From Candidatus Pacearchaeota archaeon (GTDB lineage Archaea; Nanoarchaeota; Nanoarchaeia; Pacearchaeales; GW2011-AR1), in contig NZER01000317.1 in assembly GCA_002690445.1 (NCBI GenBank), forward strand, positions 1 to 8,341: a DNA stretch of 8,341 nt. Direction: 5' to 3'. A model generated the notes under the pieces. It was not told the DNA's origin. It searched no databases and saw only the letters and a list, made by a program, of their open reading frames with translations. Position numbers and translations under genes: made by a program. Of this stretch, positions 4,701-8,341 are shown piece after piece (within the stretch, counting starts at the first letter, position 1; each line of letters opens with the position of its first letter).

Positions 4701-6995
4701 CTCAGTAGGGCTTTAGGGATGGTGAATCAGGTGAATGCTGTGGGGCGGTTCTTCACCCTTGCTGGTGACATGAGCCCAGGGGGTATTCAGTTACTTACTA
4801 TGGCTATGGCCCATCCAGCGAAGTATGGGAAGGCAATGGGGGGCTTCGTAAAGGCACTGCGTGATGAGAAGTTCCACGCTCGGTATATGGACGACAATGC
4901 AGAGTTTCTAAATAGGCATAGGGGAATGCTGACATCTCTACAAGGAAATGAGATGACCGAGGCTTTTGAGCGAGGGGGGTTGATACACGCGAAGTGGCTC
5001 TCTCCATACAGGGCAACCCTGACGCCGTTCCAGCGTGGTTTCAATGCGTCGATGGATGTGGCTGGAGTTGAGCTTGCGAAAGGATTTGAGCATCTGGCCA
5101 AAAACGCTGATGGAACCTTCGATGCTGTGAAACTGTCCCAACTGGATAGTTACATCAACGAGGTACGTGGTATGGCATCCAGCCAGAGGTTAGGTGTAAC
5201 GGGGAAAGTACGGCAATGGGAAACGGCACTGATGCTCGCGCCTCGGTACAACAGGGGAATTACATCTTACTTGTGGGATGTGATTCAGGGAACAGTTCGC
5301 ACGGTACCTGGCATGGGTGAGCAGACTATCCGAACAAGGATGGCCCGAGATGGTATGGTAAGAACCATCGGTGGGTTCATGGCGCTCAATGTGGGTATTA
5401 CTACTGCGCTGTATATGCACAAGACAGATATGGATAAGTGGGACGACGGTGAGGCGTTGGATGAGATAAGAGAACATCTGAAGCCCACATCTCCACGGTT
5501 CTTTACGTGGGATATAGGCGGGAGGAATATCGGTCCCGGCTCGAAGATACGGAGCGTCATACAGCTTTTCGCACGAAGTGCTGCTGATCCCAGTTTATTC
5601 AATCCCTTCAATTATGATGACGAGGGAGGGTTGTACAGGTGGGCTATGAAGAACCCTGCCATAAAGTTCCTTCGAGGCAGTGCGGCGCCTGTTGTGTCCA
5701 GCGCTACGGACATTCTTTCTGGACACACCTACATTGGTGAGCCCACGATGCAGGAAATAGATAATATGGAGAGCTGGAAGAACACGCTATCGAACGTGTT
5801 GCTTCCCGACATAATGCCTATATATTTGCAGGCACTACTGCTTGAGGGCGGGTCACTTCCGAGTCGTATCGTAGGCGCTGGTGCAGAGTTCTTTGGTGGC
5901 CGCGGTTCACCGCTAACGAGGATTCAGCTTGAACAGGAGAAACACAGGCAGGATCCAGAATGGCGGGACACATCGTGGGAGAACGTACCAAGGAATGCAA
6001 AGATTAGGTATAGGGATCAAGTGAACGAGGAGCAGGGTGGGCCTGACTACAGGGGACCAACGGGAGCAATACGGGAGGAAATAGATACTGTCATTCAGAA
6101 GTATATGGAGGCGATGCAGACTGCTGAGGGCAATTTAAAAGATGCCCCGTTTGCCACGGGTCATTTTGGCGAAGATGCCAGAAAGGCTATATATAGGATT
6201 GAGAAAGACATGTATGACGAACTGGATCCACTCTACGAGAAACTATGGCCCGGTACGAGAGAGGTTCCAGAGGAAGATACGATGGATTATATCCTGTGGC
6301 AGTACGGCCAGATATTTGAAGAATCTGTCCTAAAGGAAGATAAAATAGATCCAGTCACGGGTGATGTCGTAGCACCGACAGGTGAAATGGACTACGAGGA
6401 AACTGACAGGCTCTTAGCGAAGTTGTGGGGATCTCTAAATGCTGAAGAGTCTGACTGGCTTCTCAACAGCATACGGTTACGTGAGGCAGACTACCCTCCC
6501 AAGATACAGCGTATGAAGAGTGCTACTCGGTGGCTCGGAACGGTGAAGGTTGACCTGAACGGAGTCCCTACAGGATACTGGGAGATAGGGGAGCACCCAG
6601 ATGTGAGGATGTCACTGGCCATGCAGGTGCCTGAGCTGAGTATTTCTGACATCGACAAGTGGATGGAAACTACCTCCTCTGCAAGAAGAGCCCTTGAGAG
6701 AGAGCCCGATGAGCGGTATGCTAAACTCGACAGGGCGAGAAGCAGTATGTACTACGGAGAGGGTCTACGGATGGGCTTGATTAAGAGGTTCAAAATACAG
6801 TTTATTCAAGGAGCACCTGAAGGGTGGTATTACGGGATGACCATGTACTACCCGGACAGCATATACGGCATAGACCGCGCCATCTCTTCTATGAGATCGG
6901 CGTATCAGGAAGGAGCCCCCCTTCCCGAGAGCACCACTGAATGGTACAGTAAGAAATATGAAGACTATATAAGGGCATTGAGTGGGGTGAGATAA
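1791..6995 (+). CDS. Giant phage polyvalent protein with ADP-ribosyltransferase-like domain, probably virion-packaged
   Basis: This 1734-residue protein is more than 60% of the window. The order of parts is: a Gly-rich hydrophobic N-terminus (about 30-50 and 104-135); an ADP-ribosyltransferase-like domain (about 243-420); a charged, helix- or coiled-coil-like stretch (about 495-650); a long mostly helical region (about 675-1350) with motifs I recall from phage large polyvalent proteins, such as GDMSPGGIQ (992-1000), YINEVRG (1121-1127), APRYNRG (1150-1156), GSKIRS (1250-1255) and RGSAAP...ILSG...IGEP (1295-1318); and an acidic, aromatic C-terminus of about 380 residues that I do not recognise. 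One possible membrane-active helix lies at 1189-1209. Such proteins are proposed to be packaged and injected to act on the host, as T4 Alt is known to be. The next Met codons lie hundreds of residues downstream, beyond the transferase motifs, which supports the ATG at 1791. Activity and packaging are inferred. Confidence 0.85.
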   Translation: MPRPDRRRLQAPTPPSDTLGDLWGYLGRAERTLGLLGGTLVGGALNQLLDPGDKTFVGQWLPDWSEVPEAFSAFEEHRRKGDWDAAITAAQEELDAGKYFWGLSEGLTTAFVPTGGPALAGAKLLRAAPKLAQTLGKIAPTAVQPGVTSGIRTGLELTGKGLRAPWEAEEWVGRQAVRPFTAGWRALRGTPPPTAKLAETLDGIPSVIEEPVPSVVQEQQVIPDDFETPVENLIPSVGDATTGRVRLYHGSSNTFEAFDLGKANERSLYGPGVYLTADPKIASGYARTSPSPGVEGAPNIQPVTVRLNKVLDIDAPADKELLEGLQKDWSEYLEDPPYWAEGQISEEAFDLLEGKISNPTNKQLYRMMTEFSDPNYPKTGANDLLSHHGFDGITHIGGGITGRPSHRVVIAIGDQFNKVDEVITPAMGRMPIDPTEAPTVQPEPLPIGRDPYEAGILSGRPATFKERGAKVRELSMPIRGGREQRETLTTTRGGLKQLIKEHKKLRQDFHMAAKKVSQGSAGLRKRELPRGLLAARDKEDQIIKQLQEQLAEIPEVQPWITPLTKAEKQAAGIARREPGIYQEELSRAMNNEINVGNLRDEAEYLDLKRHSPKIDYFDIEAKAQTATQERMRKMRVKAGPEEEPLGFIGPKRPAVIPDALPELQDIDEAITISQIPDVGRKIANLPGLRSLLGPLNRSAVANRPELKGLVGREILLVEAQQKAQTVMARLWRMGTFNNVFGKVDPDTGLISEGFLTGAAPNDIRTYPDNIVINGRKVGLNQLQRDWVNVARSIEEMKLVYLKNNGFRPKELSFDQGGSYAGRRVYAKVDPQGNVIATESFSSSSRPGLKGSSTSFEGERLFKSQKEALDHGFKYLSEEETLYLNVQAAYNKVTNQRFLEWMERAIPESLPKGVTGLTLRRVSKEGIRRREFGAEFAGEYLPNRVFGFQGADVAGRVREAEDALKASLDPDLSRALGMVNQVNAVGRFFTLAGDMSPGGIQLLTMAMAHPAKYGKAMGGFVKALRDEKFHARYMDDNAEFLNRHRGMLTSLQGNEMTEAFERGGLIHAKWLSPYRATLTPFQRGFNASMDVAGVELAKGFEHLAKNADGTFDAVKLSQLDSYINEVRGMASSQRLGVTGKVRQWETALMLAPRYNRGITSYLWDVIQGTVRTVPGMGEQTIRTRMARDGMVRTIGGFMALNVGITTALYMHKTDMDKWDDGEALDEIREHLKPTSPRFFTWDIGGRNIGPGSKIRSVIQLFARSAADPSLFNPFNYDDEGGLYRWAMKNPAIKFLRGSAAPVVSSATDILSGHTYIGEPTMQEIDNMESWKNTLSNVLLPDIMPIYLQALLLEGGSLPSRIVGAGAEFFGGRGSPLTRIQLEQEKHRQDPEWRDTSWENVPRNAKIRYRDQVNEEQGGPDYRGPTGAIREEIDTVIQKYMEAMQTAEGNLKDAPFATGHFGEDARKAIYRIEKDMYDELDPLYEKLWPGTREVPEEDTMDYILWQYGQIFEESVLKEDKIDPVTGDVVAPTGEMDYEETDRLLAKLWGSLNAEESDWLLNSIRLREADYPPKIQRMKSATRWLGTVKVDLNGVPTGYWEIGEHPDVRMSLAMQVPELSISDIDKWMETTSSARRALEREPDERYAKLDRARSSMYYGEGLRMGLIKRFKIQFIQGAPEGWYYGMTMYYPDSIYGIDRAISSMRSAYQEGAPLPESTTEWYSKKYEDYIRALSGVR
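1828..1835 (+). repeat. C8 homopolymer near the start of the giant gene
   Basis: Eight C residues in a row lie within codons 13-15 (Thr-Pro-Pro). A change of one base would shift the 1734-residue frame almost at its start. The +2 frame is open across this point to a stop at 1976-1978, so slippage would give an early-truncated product. It may be a simple chance run or an assembly-sensitive spot. Confidence 0.85.
2517..3050 (+). other. ADP-ribosyltransferase-like domain within the giant protein
   Basis: Residues 243-420 show the pattern of H-Y-E type ADP-ribosyltransferases (ARTs), close to the group described in phage polyvalent proteins. LYHGSSNTFEAFD (247-259) supplies the NAD-binding His249. 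YGPGVYLTADPKIASGYA (269-286) supplies Tyr274 and Tyr285, 11 residues apart, the spacing of PARP1 Tyr896 and Tyr907 as I recall it. HGFDGI (388-393) matches the usual G-Y/F-D-G-I signature before the last strands. The catalytic Glu normally expected at the start of the following strand is not there: SHRVVIAIGD (405-414) has His406 and Arg407, and there is no Glu or Gln between 391 and 414. The domain may be active with another residue, use Gln415, or be catalytically altered. Confidence 0.8.
3813..5840 (+). other. Large-polyvalent-protein-associated helical region
   Basis: Residues 675 to about 1350 are mainly predicted helix, with spaced motifs that I recall together in large internal proteins of tailed phages: GDMSPGGIQ followed by a helix with HPAKYGKAMGGF, then FQRGFNASMD (1080-1089), YINEVRG, APRYNRG, a short hydrophobic helix (1189-1209), a Gly-rich WDIGGRNIGPGS turn and the ILSG..YIGEP segment. 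I believe this corresponds to one of the 'large polyvalent protein-associated' (LPD) domain families, but the exact family number needs a profile search. Confidence 0.6.
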
Positions 6996-7006
6996 CAACA
7001 TGTTGT
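6995..7006 (+). promoter_or_regulatory. 12-base perfect palindrome, possible operator
   Basis: ACAACATGTTGT is its own reverse complement. It starts on the last base of the giant gene's stop codon and overlaps the candidate -35 element. It has no loop, so it is not a terminator hairpin. A dimeric repressor site is possible, but a chance match is quite likely. Confidence 0.3.
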
Positions 7007-7031
7007 GCCATTGGAAAGAATGGTGTATATA
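7003..7031 (+). promoter_or_regulatory. Candidate promoter for the scaffold and capsid genes
   Basis: TTGTGC at 7003-7008 and TATATA at 7026-7031 are 17 bases apart, the ideal spacing for a sigma70-type promoter. The -35 matches the consensus at only three of six positions. It lies in the largest intergenic gap of the window (6996-7055), just where extra transcription of capsid genes would be useful. Phage-specific promoters could differ. Confidence 0.35.
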
Positions 7032-7042
7032 TAGAGAGGAAA

Positions 7043-7058
7043 AGGAGAATAGGATATG
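7043..7058 (+). promoter_or_regulatory. Ribosome binding site for the scaffold-like gene
   Basis: AGGAG at 7043-7047 lies 8 bases ahead of the ATG at 7056. A second Met codon at 7062 would be 14 bases away, so 7056 is chosen. Confidence 0.7.
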
Positions 7059-7814
7059 GTGATGCCAGCGGATCAACAAGAGATGGAACAGCCAGCGGAG
7101 TATATGGATACTCCGGATACAGACGTAGACGAAGGCTTGTCTCAACCAGAAGATACGGGGGGTGAGGACACTGGAGGAGCCACGGTAGAAAGCGCTTCCC
7201 TGCCCTCAGATGCCCCTTCGGGAGAGGTTCCTGCGGCTCCTCAAGCAGCGAGGGCTGCACAGCCTGCACAGGTAGACCAGAGAGCGATTCAGGAGCTGCA
7301 TCAACGTCGGGCACTGGATAACCTCCAATCGTGGAGGGATCAGGTTGGACAGACAGCTCGTCAGTATGAGCAACGTCTGACACAATCTGGATATACGCCT
7401 GCTATGGCTCGTGACCAGGCGCGTCGTTATGTGCAGCAGGAACAGAAGATCAGAGAATATGAGCATGAATCGGCAGAGATGCTCGGATTTATTGAAGGGC
7501 GTCAGATGGCTGCCACCCACTATCTTGAAAAGCTCGGGTTGGCTGATAAGCAGATGATTGCGGATTTGCGTGCTCTGCAACAGACCAATACCCCTGCGGA
7601 AATGGAAAAGGAAGCGAGGCGCATCAAGGAAGACAGAAGCCTTAGGGCCGAGAATGCGCGTCTGAAGCAGGGACAGGTACCGGCGCAGACATTTGACAAC
7701 AGTCAGGGGTCGGCATCGGCATCGTCCAATGACCAGCGTCTGCTAGATGCTTATATAGCAGGCGACAGGTCAGAGGCGGCTACTGCTGCCGTCCGACGCA
7801 TGATGCAAGGCTAA
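7056..7814 (+). CDS. Probable capsid scaffolding protein
   Basis: The 252-residue product has the usual make-up of a phage scaffolding protein, which guides coat-protein assembly inside the procapsid and is later removed. The first 65 residues have no Lys or Arg, and the first 60 hold 16 acidic residues, so this part is probably disordered. Residues 75-205 are rich in Gln, Arg, Glu and Ala with long predicted helices or coiled coil (for example LHQRRALDNLQSWRDQV at 81-97 and AEMEKEARRIKED at 181-193). A short Ser/Asn/Gly linker follows, and the C-terminal helix LLDAYIAGDRSEAATAAVRR (229-248) may bind the coat protein. The strongest argument is position: its stop is 16 bases before the major capsid gene, the classic scaffold-then-coat order. 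No protease motif is visible. The family assignment is by composition and context, not by a diagnostic motif. Confidence 0.75.
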   Translation: MVMPADQQEMEQPAEYMDTPDTDVDEGLSQPEDTGGEDTGGATVESASLPSDAPSGEVPAAPQAARAAQPAQVDQRAIQELHQRRALDNLQSWRDQVGQTARQYEQRLTQSGYTPAMARDQARRYVQQEQKIREYEHESAEMLGFIEGRQMAATHYLEKLGLADKQMIADLRALQQTNTPAEMEKEARRIKEDRSLRAENARLKQGQVPAQTFDNSQGSASASSNDQRLLDAYIAGDRSEAATAAVRRMMQG

Positions 7815-7817
7815 TTG

Positions 7818-7833
7818 AAGGAGGTATGAAATG
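7818..7833 (+). promoter_or_regulatory. Strong ribosome binding site of the capsid gene
   Basis: AAGGAGGT at 7818-7825 precedes the ATG at 7831. The 15-base block 7819-7833 is identical to that before the first complete gene (264-278). An ATG at 7826 is too near the Shine-Dalgarno and opens an 18-codon frame only. Confidence 0.85.
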
Positions 7834-8341
7834 CCACAGGCAGCAACGACGGGAAATCTGGAAAATGCACAGAGGATCATAATCTCAACGGCCCGGTACA
7901 CAGAGGAGCATAACGCTCCGGCTATGGCCCTGGTAGAGCAGTTCAATCTGCCCAAGGGTTCAAAGCAGGTTACTGTCCCCAAGGTGGGGCAGATGGACAT
8001 GAGTGACCTCGTTGACGGTCAGGATATCATTGATGAGGAAGACATTGGGATGACCACGGTCGACCTTACAGCGTCGGAGGTCGGAGCCAAGATCATCATT
8101 ACCGATAAACTGGCACGACAGAGCGCGCAGAACGTATTCTCGATCATCGGGCGACAGCTTGGTGACGGCATGGCCCGCAAGAAGGACAAGGATGTCCTGG
8201 CTCTCTACAGTGGATTCGGCACCGACATTGGTGCTGCTGGGCGTTCTATGAGCCTGGCCAACGTCTCCGCAACCGTGGCGTATGCCAAGGGCAACAAGTT
8301 CGGGTCACAGGTCTACATCGTCCAGCATCCGTTTGCGGTGT
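7831..8341 (+). CDS. Major capsid protein, HK97-fold type (N-terminal 170 residues; continues past window)
   Basis: The frame is open from the ATG at 7831 to the end of the window, giving 170 residues of a protein that should be about 300 or more. The sequence has the look of an HK97-fold phage coat protein: an N-terminal helix (about 10-38); a segment with alternating hydrophobic residues, KGSKQVTVPKVGQMD (42-56), and DLVDGQDIID (59-68), compatible with the extended E-loop; DLTASEVGAKIIITDKLARQ (78-97), typical of the strand and turn before the spine helix; and FSIIGRQLGDGMARKKDKDV (103-122), compatible with the long spine helix, with the conserved Arg/Asp pattern. It follows the scaffold-like gene by 16 bases. 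Codons are biased to C-ending forms (Ile: 8 ATC, 4 ATT, 1 ATA), as expected for the most abundant virion protein. The exact coat subfamily is not certain from this fragment. Confidence 0.85.
   Translation, partial: MPQAATTGNLENAQRIIISTARYTEEHNAPAMALVEQFNLPKGSKQVTVPKVGQMDMSDLVDGQDIIDEEDIGMTTVDLTASEVGAKIIITDKLARQSAQNVFSIIGRQLGDGMARKKDKDVLALYSGFGTDIGAAGRSMSLANVSATVAYAKGNKFGSQVYIVQHPFAV

Noticed and set aside
7026..7033. TATATATA as an origin-like AT-rich element
   Set aside because: Too short and with no iterons around it; better explained as a -10 candidate or chance.
6889..7383. 164-codon reverse frame across the capsid promoter gap
   Set aside because: It runs antisense to the scaffold and giant genes, has no ribosome site and no domain-like sequence.

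Overview
This window looks like part of the structural (virion) gene module of a tailed bacteriophage (Caudoviricetes). All recognisable genes lie on the + strand. They are tightly packed, mostly with strong Shine-Dalgarno sites, and the largest gap is 60 bases. No tRNA, rRNA, CRISPR array, insertion sequence, integrase or cellular housekeeping gene is visible. The strong AGGAGG-type ribosome sites point to a bacterial host. The host group cannot be read from the sequence, and the novelty of the small genes suggests an uncultured phage.

Layout: (1) positions 1-231 hold the 3' end of an unidentified gene. (2) Three small genes follow at 276-1007, 1019-1423 and 1450-1791. Their products are 243, 134 and 113 residues and I recognise none of them. 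The middle one is Pro/Gly-rich with a strongly basic Arg/Pro/Ala tail, and its gene holds an in-frame 18-base tandem duplication and a G-quadruplex-type run. (3) Positions 1791-6995 encode a 1734-residue protein whose start overlaps the previous stop (TAATG). It has an ADP-ribosyltransferase-like domain near residues 243-420 and a long, mostly helical remainder with features I recall from phage 'large polyvalent proteins'. (4) After a 60-base gap with a weak promoter candidate and a 12-base palindrome come a scaffold-like protein (7056-7814) and the start of a probable HK97-fold major capsid protein (7831 to beyond the window end).

Inferred teamwork: scaffold and coat protein build the procapsid, while the giant protein is probably carried in the virion and delivered with the DNA, where its ADP-ribosyltransferase-like domain could modify a host target. 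T4 Alt is the known precedent for a packaged phage ADP-ribosyltransferase. The small genes may be accessory or internal virion proteins, but this rests on position only. The most interesting points are the giant protein just upstream of the capsid genes, the absence of a clear third catalytic residue in its transferase domain, and the low-complexity, repeat-bearing small gene.
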